DNA of 12,494 nt from CAZWRK01 sp964635875 (GCA_964635875.1 CAZWRK010000120.1:1-12494), one strand, 5' to 3'. Shown: positions 1 to 8,067, counted from the stretch's first letter. Made by a program: numbers and translations. Notes: generated by a model from the letters alone, not told the origin.

Positions 1-118
1 GTTTTATACGCCCAAAATTAAAATCTTTTATAGCAATCTTGTTTCCTCTCTATTTTGCACCGAATCCCGAATTGTGAAACAATCCTCTTCGGTCTAATTA
101 AATTAGCAAGGTTTATCC
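1..118. other. AT-rich intergenic leader upstream of rppH
   Basis: This stretch is visibly richer in A and T than the genes that follow, and no coding frame in it looks protein-like. The rppH ribosome-binding site is CAAGG at 107-111, seven bases before the ATG. A weak plus-strand promoter could use TCTAAT (93-98) as its -10, but no good -35 lies at normal spacing; TTGTGA at 72-77 is only 15 bases away. A better -10 lies on the minus strand and is listed separately. The region therefore looks like a divergent promoter region whose left-hand gene is outside the window. In many betaproteobacteria that neighbour is proS; this is inference from family context and nothing here shows it. Confidence 0.5.
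27..35 (-). promoter_or_regulatory. Putative extended -10 promoter, reading leftward
   Basis: Read on the minus strand, these bases are TGCTATAAA, which fits the extended -10 pattern TGnTATAAT with one mismatch. No clear -35 lies upstream, but extended -10 promoters can work without one. It would drive a gene off the left edge, divergent from rppH. Short AT-rich matches occur by chance, so this is a weak call. Confidence 0.3.
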
Positions 119-634
119 ATGTTGGATCGGGACGGTTACCGACCCAATGTCGGCATCATACTGTGTAATTCTCACAACCAAGTGTTTTGGGGAAAACGCG
201 TTCGGGAGCATTCTTGGCAATTCCCCCAAGGGGGAATCAAGCCTGGAGAGAGCCCAGAGGCCGCCATGTATCGGGAATTAATGGAAGAGGTTGGGTTAAG
301 TCCTCACCACGTTAAAATTTTAGGCCGTACTCGAGACTGGCTGCGCTACGACGTGCCGACTCAATGGGTGCGACGCGAGTGGAGAGGAAGCTACCGAGGC
401 CAAAAACAAATTTGGTTTCTTTTGCGCCTTGTTGGCCGAGATTCTGATGTATGCTTGCGGGCGACCAGTCATCCCGAGTTTGATGCTTGGCGCTGGAATC
501 GCTACTGGGCGCCACTTGGGTCTGTGATTGAGTTCAAACGTGAAGTCTACGACCACGCTTTAACCGAACTCTCTCGGTACCTTAAAGGTGTCGAGCCTCG
601 CTTTGTTGCAAATGACGAAGATGACGCTGTATAG
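119..634 (+). CDS. rppH: RNA pyrophosphohydrolase RppH (Nudix hydrolase)
   Basis: RppH removes phosphates from the 5' end of primary transcripts, leaving a monophosphate that stimulates RNase E-dependent mRNA decay in the cytoplasm. The product has 171 residues, close to the E. coli protein (about 176). The Nudix box is complete at residues 38-60: G38, E44, R52-E53, E56-E57 and G59 all fit GX5EX7REUXEEXGU, so the metal-binding glutamates are present. The N-terminal DGYRPNVGIILCN, the HSWQFPQGG stretch (31-39) and the PEFDAWRW segment are typical of RppH rather than of generic Nudix enzymes. The ATG at 119 fits the family N-terminus and is preceded by CAAGG seven bases away. The last residues are acidic (NDEDDAV) and lack the basic tail of the E. 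coli protein. A hairpin follows the stop, so the gene is probably transcribed separately from parE. Confidence 0.96.
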   Translation: MLDRDGYRPNVGIILCNSHNQVFWGKRVREHSWQFPQGGIKPGESPEAAMYRELMEEVGLSPHHVKILGRTRDWLRYDVPTQWVRREWRGSYRGQKQIWFLLRLVGRDSDVCLRATSHPEFDAWRWNRYWAPLGSVIEFKREVYDHALTELSRYLKGVEPRFVANDEDDAV

Positions 635-663
635 CGCCCCGGATACATTTATCGTGACTTTTT

Positions 664-684
664 AAGCCAGCGTTGAGCTGGCTT
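664..684 (+). terminator. Probable terminator after rppH
   Basis: AAGCCAGC (664-671) and GCTGGCTT (677-684) form an eight-base-pair perfect stem around a five-base loop, 29 bases after the rppH stop. The bases that follow (TCTCTATTGTTT) are pyrimidine-rich but not a clean T run, so termination may be partial and some transcripts may read on into parE, which starts 44 bases downstream. Confidence 0.55.
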
Positions 685-728
685 TCTCTATTGTTTATGG
701 ACGTTAGTCCCTTGAGTCAGCCCGAACT

Positions 729-2699
729 ATGTCGAATACCCGTTATGACGAATCCTCCATCCGCGTACTAGAAGGGCTCGAGCCCGTCAAAGAACGTCCT
801 GGCATGTACACTCGAACAACCGACCCTACGCACATCTGCCAAGAAGTCATTGATAATGCTGCGGACGAGGCCTTAGGTGGTTTTGCGAAACGAATCGCTG
901 TGTGTGTGCATACCGATGGTTCGCTTTCCATTGAAGACGATGGGCGCGGCATTCCGGTTGGATTGCACCCCAAAGAAAATGTTCCTGTTGTTGAGCTCGT
1001 TTTCACCCGTCTGCACGCAGGTGGTAAGTTCAATAAAAAAGACGGTGGCGCTTACGCTTTTTCTGGTGGTTTGCATGGCGTGGGCGTTTCCGTGACTAAC
1101 GCGCTTTCAACGCGCCTCGAAGTCGAAGTGCGTCGTGAAGGCGGTGTTTGGCGCATCGTCTTTTCCGGCGGCGATGTGGTCGAGCCATTGCATCAAGTCG
1201 GCCAATGCCCTGCGCGCATTTCTGGGACCTCTATTCGGGTTTGGCCTGACCCACGCTACTTCGAAAGCCCGCGTTATTCCCTCCTTGAGCTAGAGCGCTT
1301 ATTGCGCGCCAAAGCTGTGTTACTGCCTGGCGTCGAAGTGAGCCTCACGCTAGAAAAAACCAATGCTGAACCCGAAGTCAAAAGCTGGAAATATCCACAA
1401 GGCCTATCCAGTTATCTACAAGAACTATTCAACGGCGATGAGCCTGTCGCCCCCGTATTTGCGGGTGAAAATTACATTGCCGCAGGACATGACCAATTCA
1501 GTCAGGGCGAAGGCTGTTCATGGGCGATGGCATGGTTTGAAGAAGGTTCCGGCGGAGAAAGCTACGTTAACTTGATTCCGACACCCTCCGGTGGCACGCA
1601 CGAAGCGGGGCTACGAACAGGCATTTTTGAAGCCGTGAAAAGCTTTATTGAGCATCATGCTCTCTTACCGCGCGGTGTCAAACTCGCGGCAGAAGATGTC
1701 TGGAGCCGGATTCGCTTTGTATTATCTGCACGTTTGTTGGATCCTCAATTCCAAGGGCAAACTAAAGAGAAACTAAACAACCGAGACGCCGTTAAACTCA
1801 TCGCTTCTTTGATTCGCGACCCGCTAGAGCTATGGCTAAATCAGCACGTTGATGATGCCAAAAAAATTGCAGAACTTGCGATTCGTCAGGCACAAAGCCG
1901 CTTGCGTTCTGCAAAGCGTGTCGAAAAGAAAAAAAGCTCAGGCGTCGCCGTCTTACCCGGCAAGCTGACAGACTGTGAGAGTGAAGACATCAGCCGCAAT
2001 GAGCTGTTTTTAGTCGAAGGGGACTCTGCAGGGGGGTCGGCCAAACTGGCGCGCGACAAAGAATTCCAAGCCATCTTGCCGTTACGCGGAAAAGTGCTGA
2101 ATAGTTGGGAAACACACCGTGACCAACTCTTCATGAATAATGAAATTCATGATATGGCGGTTGCGATTGGCGTCGACCCGCATACCGAAGAAGACCAGCC
2201 CGACCTATCGGGATTGCGTTATGGAAAAATTGCGATCATGTCTGATGCTGACGTGGATGGTTCGCATATCCAAGTACTATTGTTGACCTTGTTTTATCGC
2301 CATTTTCCCGCACTCATCCGCGCTGGCCATATTTACATCGCGCAGCCGCCACTGTTCCGCATCGATGTTCCGGGACAAGGCAAGAACCGCCCACCGCGTA
2401 AATTATATGCGCTGGATGAAGTCGAGCTTACGCACATTCTCGACCGCTTACGTGGCGAAAAAGTCAAAGAAGATAGCTGGTCAATTAGTCGCTTTAAAGG
2501 CTTGGGCGAGATGAACCCCGAGCAGCTACGAGATACGACGTTAAATCCCGACACCCGCCGCTTGGCTCGTGTTCAGATCCGTCCCAATGCACAAGATGAT
2601 ACTCAAGCAATGTTTACCATGCTGATGGGGAAAGGCGAGGCTGCGAGCCGTCGGCAGTGGATGGAGGCACGTGGCAACGAAGTCGAGGCCGATATTTAA
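729..2699 (+). CDS. parE: DNA topoisomerase IV subunit B (ParE)
   Basis: ParE is the ATPase subunit of topoisomerase IV, which with ParC unlinks daughter chromosomes. The product has 656 residues, near the E. coli 630. The GHKL ATPase domain shows EVIDN (39-43), DDGRG (70-74) and GGLHGVGVSV (113-122), and the transducer lysine lies in QTKEKL (344-349). The TOPRIM domain shows EGDSAGG (430-436) and DADVDG (506-511), followed by QPPLFR (539-544) and RFKGLGEMNP (588-597). It lacks the roughly 170-residue insertion of proteobacterial GyrB, and the stretch AKLARDKEFQAILPL after the TOPRIM glutamate is ParE-like; these two points favour ParE over GyrB. The segment around 505-524 reads more like GyrB than E. 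coli ParE. The ATG at 729 fits the family N-terminus although its ribosome-binding site is weak. parC is not next to it; the following gene is convergent and unrelated. Confidence 0.94.
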   Translation: MSNTRYDESSIRVLEGLEPVKERPGMYTRTTDPTHICQEVIDNAADEALGGFAKRIAVCVHTDGSLSIEDDGRGIPVGLHPKENVPVVELVFTRLHAGGKFNKKDGGAYAFSGGLHGVGVSVTNALSTRLEVEVRREGGVWRIVFSGGDVVEPLHQVGQCPARISGTSIRVWPDPRYFESPRYSLLELERLLRAKAVLLPGVEVSLTLEKTNAEPEVKSWKYPQGLSSYLQELFNGDEPVAPVFAGENYIAAGHDQFSQGEGCSWAMAWFEEGSGGESYVNLIPTPSGGTHEAGLRTGIFEAVKSFIEHHALLPRGVKLAAEDVWSRIRFVLSARLLDPQFQGQTKEKLNNRDAVKLIASLIRDPLELWLNQHVDDAKKIAELAIRQAQSRLRSAKRVEKKKSSGVAVLPGKLTDCESEDISRNELFLVEGDSAGGSAKLARDKEFQAILPLRGKVLNSWETHRDQLFMNNEIHDMAVAIGVDPHTEEDQPDLSGLRYGKIAIMSDADVDGSHIQVLLLTLFYRHFPALIRAGHIYIAQPPLFRIDVPGQGKNRPPRKLYALDEVELTHILDRLRGEKVKEDSWSISRFKGLGEMNPEQLRDTTLNPDTRRLARVQIRPNAQDDTQAMFTMLMGKGEAASRRQWMEARGNEVEADI

Positions 2700-2727
2700 T
2701 CGATTAGTAATGAGCCGCGCTTAAAAC

Positions 2728-2759
2728 AAAAGGCACGCCCGAAAAGTGCGTGCCTTTTT
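2728..2759. terminator. Shared bidirectional terminator, parE / DUF342 gene
   Basis: AAAAGGCACGC (2728-2738) pairs perfectly with GCGTGCCTTTT (2748-2758) around a nine-base loop, giving an eleven-base-pair stem with A on one flank and T on the other. It lies between the stop of parE (2699) and the stop of the convergent minus-strand gene (2779), so it can end transcription from both sides. Confidence 0.85.
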
Positions 2760-2778
2760 ACTGACTGAGGGGGCTGAT

Positions 2779-4428
2779 TTATTGCTTGGCTGCCTGCTTG
2801 GCCGCCGCATTGCTTTTCGAGCCATACGTGACTGCGCCCGCCTCTAAGCTAAATACCCCGCGCCCCATATCTTCTGCGACATAAAACGATTTTTTACCAA
2901 TCGCAATCATGCTGCCAGAAAAGACACTTTCCATCACAATGACTTCGGCGTGGTCGGCAAATTCCATTTCGTATTTGAGCTGTTTTTCATGTTCCAAAAT
3001 TTCATTAATTTCTTCAGAAATTTTGCGCATGCTATTACGCGCTCTTTTGAGCATGTCGATTTTTTCGGGTTGATTTGCAAGTAATTTAATGATTTTTGAA
3101 ATGTCTGCGTGCTCTTTTAATTTGGCCGTTAGCGCATGCTTCTGTTCATCGAATGCCCGTTGCAAAAGCGGGTTAAAGCCGACAAACACCCTCGTTTGTC
3201 CACTACCTGGACCACCGATAAAGTCCGCTGTCACACCCAGCGTCGCGCGGATAAAGCCGCCTAATATGTGGCCTTTTTTGCTGCCTTTGCGGCCGACTTC
3301 AATAGTCGCTAGCGCCATAATGTCGGACTGAACAATCGTTTCTTCGACGAATACGGCATGTTCTGCTGAGATAATCGCATTCTCGATATAGCGCGCTCTC
3401 ACACTGCCTTTGGCATGGATTCTCGCGGTTTCTGCACGGGCATCCGATTCTCGATTTTGAGCCGTGTGACCAACGATACCGCCTTTGGCAATCACGTCGC
3501 CCCCCGTTTCAATTTCAGCGGCTTCGATGGTTCCTTCGACGGTTAAATCTCCGCCAACCTTCACTTGCATGCCTGACCGAATATCACCATGCACGAACAC
3601 GCTACCTACAAAATCAATATTGCCGCTGTTTAAGTCGATATTGTCGAGTTTGAGCGTCGGTTCGATGGAAATTCCATCACTCAATAACACGGGCAGCCCT
3701 GCTGAACTAGAAACCAAAACATTCGGGTCGCTTGCATCTGCTGTGACGCCTTGCATCCGCATGCCAAAACGAACCTCTTTGCCTGGGGGCGAGGGAATTT
3801 CCTCGTTGAGTACATTTCGTCCTGGGCGGCCTTGCTCGGGAGGGTGTCTGCGCATCAGCGCTTGTCCCGCGTTGACCGTAGGGATTTCTCCGAGATCACG
3901 AAAATCGACCATACCAAATTGATCAATTTTCGGGTGGCGTTGGCGGTTGACTGTGATCAGCGTTTCGAGACGCCCGTCAATGCTCGGTTCGGGCGCAACT
4001 CCTTTTGCAACAATAATTTGTTGGCCGATCTTCTCGCCAAGGGCCTCTTCGAGTGCTTCATCTTGGATGCCAAAACAGACGCCCGCTTGCGTCAGCGCCG
4101 CTCGAGCACCCTCTTTTGAGGCGGGCAAGCCGCCGTAAGCTGGCTTGATAGTGATATAGGCCGTGAGTCGGTCTGGCAAAATAGTGACATCGTAATTAGC
4201 ATCAAGGCGGCGACCGATAATTTTTGAAAACGAGGTGCCACCTTGGGTCATTTCTTGGGTGACACGGCGCAGCGCCATGTCATCAATCAAAAGATCATGA
4301 AAACCTTGGGCATCAATCCAGTTGCGCAAGCTGACGGCATCAGCAACGATGGCTTCTTCGGTTGGCTTGTATTGCAAGATCAGCTCATGGTGCTCATTTT
4401 CTTCAAGCGTCACACCCGGAAAATTCAT
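2779..4428 (-). CDS. DUF342 / FapA-type polymerising beta-solenoid protein
   Basis: This belongs to the DUF342 family, also called FapA, some members of which are linked to polar flagellar assembly; the biochemical role is poorly known. From the chosen start it has 549 residues. The N-terminal domain holds the characteristic AYGGLPASKEG stretch (97-107) and GRPGRNVLNEEIPSPPGKE (200-218). From about 258 to 400 comes a right-handed beta-solenoid-like region with short alternating hydrophobic/glycine repeats (for example FVGSVFVHGDI and VKVGGDLTVEG). A predicted coiled coil spans roughly 420-488, followed by a small beta domain ending near GAVTYG (531-536) and an Ala/Lys-rich tail. The frame stays open upstream to 4536, but I start at 4428: AAGGGA lies just ahead of that ATG, and the added 36 residues are low-quality basic sequence unlike the family. 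No signal peptide is visible and no flagellar genes are nearby, so the flagellar link is unproven here. Confidence 0.85.
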   Translation of the reverse strand: MNFPGVTLEENEHHELILQYKPTEEAIVADAVSLRNWIDAQGFHDLLIDDMALRRVTQEMTQGGTSFSKIIGRRLDANYDVTILPDRLTAYITIKPAYGGLPASKEGARAALTQAGVCFGIQDEALEEALGEKIGQQIIVAKGVAPEPSIDGRLETLITVNRQRHPKIDQFGMVDFRDLGEIPTVNAGQALMRRHPPEQGRPGRNVLNEEIPSPPGKEVRFGMRMQGVTADASDPNVLVSSSAGLPVLLSDGISIEPTLKLDNIDLNSGNIDFVGSVFVHGDIRSGMQVKVGGDLTVEGTIEAAEIETGGDVIAKGGIVGHTAQNRESDARAETARIHAKGSVRARYIENAIISAEHAVFVEETIVQSDIMALATIEVGRKGSKKGHILGGFIRATLGVTADFIGGPGSGQTRVFVGFNPLLQRAFDEQKHALTAKLKEHADISKIIKLLANQPEKIDMLKRARNSMRKISEEINEILEHEKQLKYEMEFADHAEVIVMESVFSGSMIAIGKKSFYVAEDMGRGVFSLEAGAVTYGSKSNAAAKQAAKQ

Positions 4429-4518
4429 CTTGTATCCCTTTTTTGCTTTTTTATCATCGTGCACGTTTAGCGTGTTCTGAATAATGTTGTGCCCGTACCC
4501 GCGGCGCATGATGAAACA

Positions 4519-4548
4519 TTTATATATAACTTGCACAGCGTTTGGCGA
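4519..4548 (-). promoter_or_regulatory. Possible promoter for the DUF342 gene
   Basis: On the minus strand TCGCCA (4548-4543) could act as a -35 and TATAAA (4524-4519) as a -10, with an 18-base spacer. The -10 lies in a TATATATAAA run, so its exact register is uncertain. It would give a leader of roughly 85 bases before the chosen start at 4428. That leader contains the eight-base palindrome CGTGCACG (4458-4465), which may or may not mean anything. Confidence 0.3.
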
Positions 4549-4620
4549 GTCTTCTAATCATTATCGACAGATTTTTCATCTTTGACAGCCCAAGATCGAA
4601 GTTGTGTTCGGTTCTGCCCG

Positions 4621-4626
4621 TATAAT
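4621..4626 (+). promoter_or_regulatory. Putative -10 box for hemE
   Basis: A perfect TATAAT lies 32 bases before the hemE start codon, which would give a short leader. No convincing -35 sits 16-18 bases upstream (the bases there read GAAGTT). TTGACA at 4582-4587 is perfect, but 33 bases away, too far to pair with this -10. A GGTGAT ribosome-binding sequence follows at 4645-4650. The 230 bases between the divergent DUF342 gene and hemE contain nothing else I can identify. Confidence 0.45.
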
Positions 4627-4658
4627 TAGGCCCATTTTCCTCTTGGTGATCTGAATTT

Positions 4659-5878
4659 ATGAAGCCGCTAATCAATGATACGTTCTTGCGTGCGCTGCTC
4701 AAGCAGCCCGTTGAATACACCCCCATTTGGATGATGCGCCAAGCCGGCCGCTATTTGCCTGAGTATCGGGCAACACGCGCACGGGCGGGAAATTTTCTGA
4801 ATTTATGCAAATCGCCCGACATGGCGACCGAAGTGACGCTGCAACCGCTCGACCGTTTTCCGCTGGATGCGGCGATTCTGTTTTCGGATATTTTGACCAT
4901 TCCCGATGCGATGGGGTTGGGGCTGTATTTTGCCGAAGGCGAAGGACCGAAATTTGAACGTCCTCTCCGTCAAGAGGCCGATATTCTTGCTTTGTCCAAG
5001 CCCGATGTGGGTACTGAACTGCGTTACGTGACGGATGCGGTTTCTAGCATTCGCCGTGCGTTAGATGGGCGCGTTCCGCTGATCGGTTTTTCGGGTAGCC
5101 CCTTTACTTTGGCGTGCTACATGATCGAAGGCCAAGGCTCGAGCGACTTCCGCCACATTAAAGCGATGCTCTACGATCGCCCTGATCTACTGCATCACAT
5201 TTTGTCTGTGACCGCTGACACCGTTATTGACTACCTCAACGCGCAAATTGCTGCCGGTGCTCAAGCCGTGCAAATTTTTGACACATGGGGCGGCGCGTTG
5301 TCGACACCGGCTTATCAAACCTTCTCTTTGGCGTATATGCAGCGGATTATCGCAGGCTTGACCCGCGAAGCTGAAGGCCGCCAAGTGCCGGTGATTGTCT
5401 TTACAAAAAATGGCGGCCAATGGCTCGAAACCATCGCCGACATTGGTGCTGATGCCTTAGGCCTCGACTGGACCTGCGATATTGCGCAGGCGCGTCGCCG
5501 CGTNNNNNNNNNNNNNNNNNNNNNNNNNNNNNNNNNNNNNNNNNNNNNNNNNNNNNNNNNNNNNNNNNNNNNNNNNNNNNNNNNNNNNNNNNNNNNNNNN
5601 NNNCTGATGCCTTAGGCCTCGACTGGACCTGCGATATTGCGCAGGCGCGTCGCCGCGTCGGTGATCGTGTTGCGCTCCAAGGCAACCTCGATCCGAATGC
5701 GCTCTATGCTCGCCCCGAAGCGATCGAACAAGAAGTGGCGCGTATCCTTGAAGGCTATGGACAAGGTTCGGGACACGTCTTTAACTTAGGGCATGGCATT
5801 GGTCAGTGGGTGCCGCCCGAGCACGCGGCCGCTTTGGTCGAAGCCGTACATCGTCTCAGCCGTCCTTATCACCTGTAA
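4659..5878 (+). CDS. hemE: Uroporphyrinogen decarboxylase (HemE), interrupted by an assembly gap
   Basis: HemE removes four carboxyl groups from uroporphyrinogen III to make coproporphyrinogen III in cytoplasmic haem synthesis. Residues 1-281 are read before the gap and include the signature RQAGRYLPEYR (27-37), the catalytic aspartate D77 in FSDIL, and Y154 in GSPFTLACYMIEG. The part after the gap encodes ALQGNLDP and GHVFNLGHGI with the conserved histidine. As deposited the frame is lost: it reads through the 100 N and hits a stop at 5613-5615, because the gap plus a duplicated 55-bp flank adds 155 bases. Removing 5504-5658 gives one uninterrupted frame from 4659 to the TAA at 5876-5878. 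The result is 354 residues, exactly the E. coli length, so the real gene is almost certainly intact. The start at 4659 has GGTGAT eight bases upstream and fits the family. The stop overlaps the priA start (TAATG). Confidence 0.95.
5449..5658 (+). repeat. 55-bp direct repeat flanking the N gap (assembly overlap)
   Basis: The sequence at 5449-5503, beginning CTGATGCCTTAGG and ending CGCCGCGT, is repeated without a mismatch at 5604-5658. The copies lie directly on each side of the 100 N. This is what results when two contigs that end on the same 55-base overlap are scaffolded with a fixed-size gap and not merged. A 55-base overlap matches a common de Bruijn assembly word size. A genuine duplication is unlikely, because collapsing the copies restores HemE exactly. 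Confidence 0.93.
5504..5603. other. Scaffold gap of 100 N
   Basis: Exactly 100 undetermined bases lie inside hemE. The round number and the identical flanks suggest a placeholder and not a measured distance; the true missing length is probably zero, or negative once the overlap is counted. Confidence 0.97.
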
Positions 5879-8067
5879 TGCCCATGCCCGACGCGCTCGC
5901 CGCGATGTTGACGGTTCGTGTCGCATTAGACGTTCCGCTTGCACGCGAGTTTGACTACCTCGCCCCGCCGCCGGTGGCGGTTGGGCAGCGAGTGTGGGTT
6001 CCGTTTGGGCCGCGTCGCCTTTGTGGGGTGGTGGTCGCTTTGATCGACACCCCACCTGATCGGCCCCTGAAACCGGTCTTTCAGGTGCTGGACACCCCCG
6101 ACCCGCTGCCTGCCGATTGGCTCGCGCTGATCGCCTTTGCCGCCGACTACTACTGCCACCCGCTTGGGCAAAGCCTATTCACGGCCTTGCCGCCTGCTTT
6201 GCGACAGCCGCGCACGATTGCTTTGCCCGATATTCAGCACTATCGCCTCAGCGAACTTGGTCAGCAGGCCTGCGTGCCGAGTCGCCGCGCGCATCGTCAG
6301 CAAATTTTGCGAGATTGCCTTGTGCAAGAGCGCCCCTCGCGAGACACCATTCGCGCCTTGGGGAGCGGCATGACGCGCTTGCTAGATGACTGGTGTGCGC
6401 AAGGCTGGGTCGAGGCGTTCACGCCTGAGCCGTGTGCTACCGCGCTCAAGCAAGGGCCGGTGCCCGCGTTAACCGCCGAGCAACAGGCGGCACTACAACA
6501 GCTCGATGGCCGTGATTTTGCCGTTACCGTCTTACACGGTGTGACCGGCAGCGGCAAAACGGAAGTTTATTTGCGCCGCATTGCCCAAGCCTTGGCCGAA
6601 GGTCGGCAGGTGCTGGTGCTCATTCCCGAAATTAACTTGACTCCGCAGCTTGAGGCGCGGTTTCGGGCGCGTTTCCCTGAAACGCCATTAGCCCTCTTAC
6701 ATAGCCACATTCCCGAACAAGCCCGCGCGCAAGCGTGGCTGTCCGCGTGGCAAGGCCGCGCCCGCTTAGTTCTCGGCACGCGTTTGGCGGTATTTACCCC
6801 CTTGCCTGATCTCGGCCTCATCATCGTTGATGAAGAGCATGACCATTCGTTTAAGCAACAAGACGGCCTGCGCTATTCCGCGCGTGATTTAGCCATCTGG
6901 CGGGCCAAACAAAGCCAAGTGCCGATTATTTTGGGTTCGGCGACACCAAGTCTCGAAACGCTCGCCAATGTAGAAGCGGGCCGTTACCGGCGGATTCGCC
7001 TCTCTCAACGCGCAACCGGCGCAAGTCTGCCGGTGATTCATTTGGTTGATGTTCGCCATCAGCCGCCACGAGATGGGCTGTCTGAGCCGGTGTTGGCGGC
7101 ATTGCAGGGGTGTTTGGCGGCGGGTGAAACCAGCTTGGTGTATCTCAATCGGCGCGGATACTCTCCGGTTTTACTGTGTGCCGATTGCGGCTGGATGGCA
7201 GCCTGTTCCGATTGTGCTGCGCGTTTGGTGTTGCATCTGTCTAGCCGCACGCTAGATTGCCACCACTGCGCTCATCAAGAACCCATTCCCATCGCCTGCC
7301 CAAGCTGCGGCAATCCCGACCTGAAGCCTTTGGGGCAAGGTACCCAGCGGGTCGAAGAGACGTTGGCGCACCATTTTCCTGATGCACGAATTGCCCGTAT
7401 TGACCGTGATACCGTGAGTCGGCGCGAGGCATGGGCGGCCTTGTATGCCCAAGTACATGCCCGCGAAATTGATATTTTGGTCGGGACGCAAATGCTCGCC
7501 AAAGGACATGATTTTCCCTCTTTGTCTTTGGTCGCCGTGTTGAATGCTGACGGCGGTTTATATAGCGCCGACTTTCGCGCTTCTGAGCGCCTCTTTTCCG
7601 AGTTGACCCAAGTGGCCGGTCGCGCAGGGCGGGCGGAGATTGCCGGTCAGGTGTGGGTGCAAACGCAGTTGCCGGAAGACCCGCTGTATCAAGCTTTGAT
7701 GCGGCATGATTTTGATGGCTATTGTCAGCACCTTTTAGACGAGCGCCGCCTGATTGGTCTGCCGCCTTTTTCGTACCAAACCTTGTTGCGCGCCGAGGCC
7801 GAAGATCGCGGCGCGGTGCTCGAATTTTTATCGTACGTTCGCCAACATCTGGAGATGCCCCGTGGCGTATTATGCTTGGGGCCGGTTGCGGCGGCGATGC
7901 CGCGCCTGGCCGGCCGAGAACGGGCGCAGTTAATTTTTGAGTCGGAAAAACGGGTGCCACTGCGCCATGTTTTGCAAGGCTTACAGAGTCAATTACCCCA
8001 ACTCGCCAAACCTTTTGCGCGGCAGCAGGTGCGTTATATGCTCGATATAGATCCGCTGGAGATGTAA
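5878..8067 (+). CDS. priA: Primosomal replication-restart helicase PriA
   Basis: PriA recognises stalled forks and D-loops and reloads the replisome through PriB/DnaT/DnaC-type partners, using a 3'-to-5' helicase motor. From the start at 5878 it has 729 residues, against 732 in E. coli. The N-terminal DNA-binding part carries VRVALDVPLAREFDYLAP (13-30). The helicase core shows Walker A GVTGSGKT (221-228), the DEEH box (318-321), GSATPSLE (353-360), VGTQMLAKGHDFP (535-547) and QVAGRAGRAE (578-587). Eight cysteines at 434, 437, 443, 446, 461, 464, 474 and 477 form the two zinc sites. I start at the ATG overlapping the hemE stop (TAATG), which suggests translational coupling; ATGs at 5884 and 5905 are also possible, the last giving MLTVRVALDVP. 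The frame is open back to 5806, but that part lies inside hemE and is not PriA-like. No strong ribosome-binding site precedes any of these starts. Confidence 0.95.
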   Translation: MPMPDALAAMLTVRVALDVPLAREFDYLAPPPVAVGQRVWVPFGPRRLCGVVVALIDTPPDRPLKPVFQVLDTPDPLPADWLALIAFAADYYCHPLGQSLFTALPPALRQPRTIALPDIQHYRLSELGQQACVPSRRAHRQQILRDCLVQERPSRDTIRALGSGMTRLLDDWCAQGWVEAFTPEPCATALKQGPVPALTAEQQAALQQLDGRDFAVTVLHGVTGSGKTEVYLRRIAQALAEGRQVLVLIPEINLTPQLEARFRARFPETPLALLHSHIPEQARAQAWLSAWQGRARLVLGTRLAVFTPLPDLGLIIVDEEHDHSFKQQDGLRYSARDLAIWRAKQSQVPIILGSATPSLETLANVEAGRYRRIRLSQRATGASLPVIHLVDVRHQPPRDGLSEPVLAALQGCLAAGETSLVYLNRRGYSPVLLCADCGWMAACSDCAARLVLHLSSRTLDCHHCAHQEPIPIACPSCGNPDLKPLGQGTQRVEETLAHHFPDARIARIDRDTVSRREAWAALYAQVHAREIDILVGTQMLAKGHDFPSLSLVAVLNADGGLYSADFRASERLFSELTQVAGRAGRAEIAGQVWVQTQLPEDPLYQALMRHDFDGYCQHLLDERRLIGLPPFSYQTLLRAEAEDRGAVLEFLSYVRQHLEMPRGVLCLGPVAAAMPRLAGRERAQLIFESEKRVPLRHVLQGLQSQLPQLAKPFARQQVRYMLDIDPLEM

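Noticed and set aside
729..2699. Calling this gene gyrB because of DADVDGSHI
   Set aside because: The roughly 170-residue insertion typical of proteobacterial GyrB is absent and other segments match ParE better.
2950..3130. AT-rich patch suggesting horizontal transfer
   Set aside because: It encodes the Lys/Ile/Glu/Asn-rich coiled coil of the DUF342 protein, which explains the composition without transfer.
3485..3922. 145-codon plus-strand frame inside the DUF342 gene
   Set aside because: It is antisense to a clear beta-solenoid coding region and shows only Ser/Pro/Thr-rich low-complexity sequence.
4429..4536. 36-residue N-terminal extension of the DUF342 protein
   Set aside because: A good AAGGGA ribosome-binding site precedes the inner ATG at 4428, and the extension does not resemble the family.
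4659..5615. 318-codon version of hemE ending shortly after the N gap
   Set aside because: The end is created by reading through N and a duplicated flank in the wrong frame; the true gene continues to 5878.
5449..5658. Mobile-element target duplication or true tandem repeat
   Set aside because: 55 bp is far longer than a usual target duplication, no element sequence is present, and merging the copies restores HemE exactly.
5806..5877. N-terminal extension of priA back to 5806
   Set aside because: It lies within the hemE coding sequence, is Arg/Ser/Gly-rich and not PriA-like; the ATG at 5878 gives the family length.
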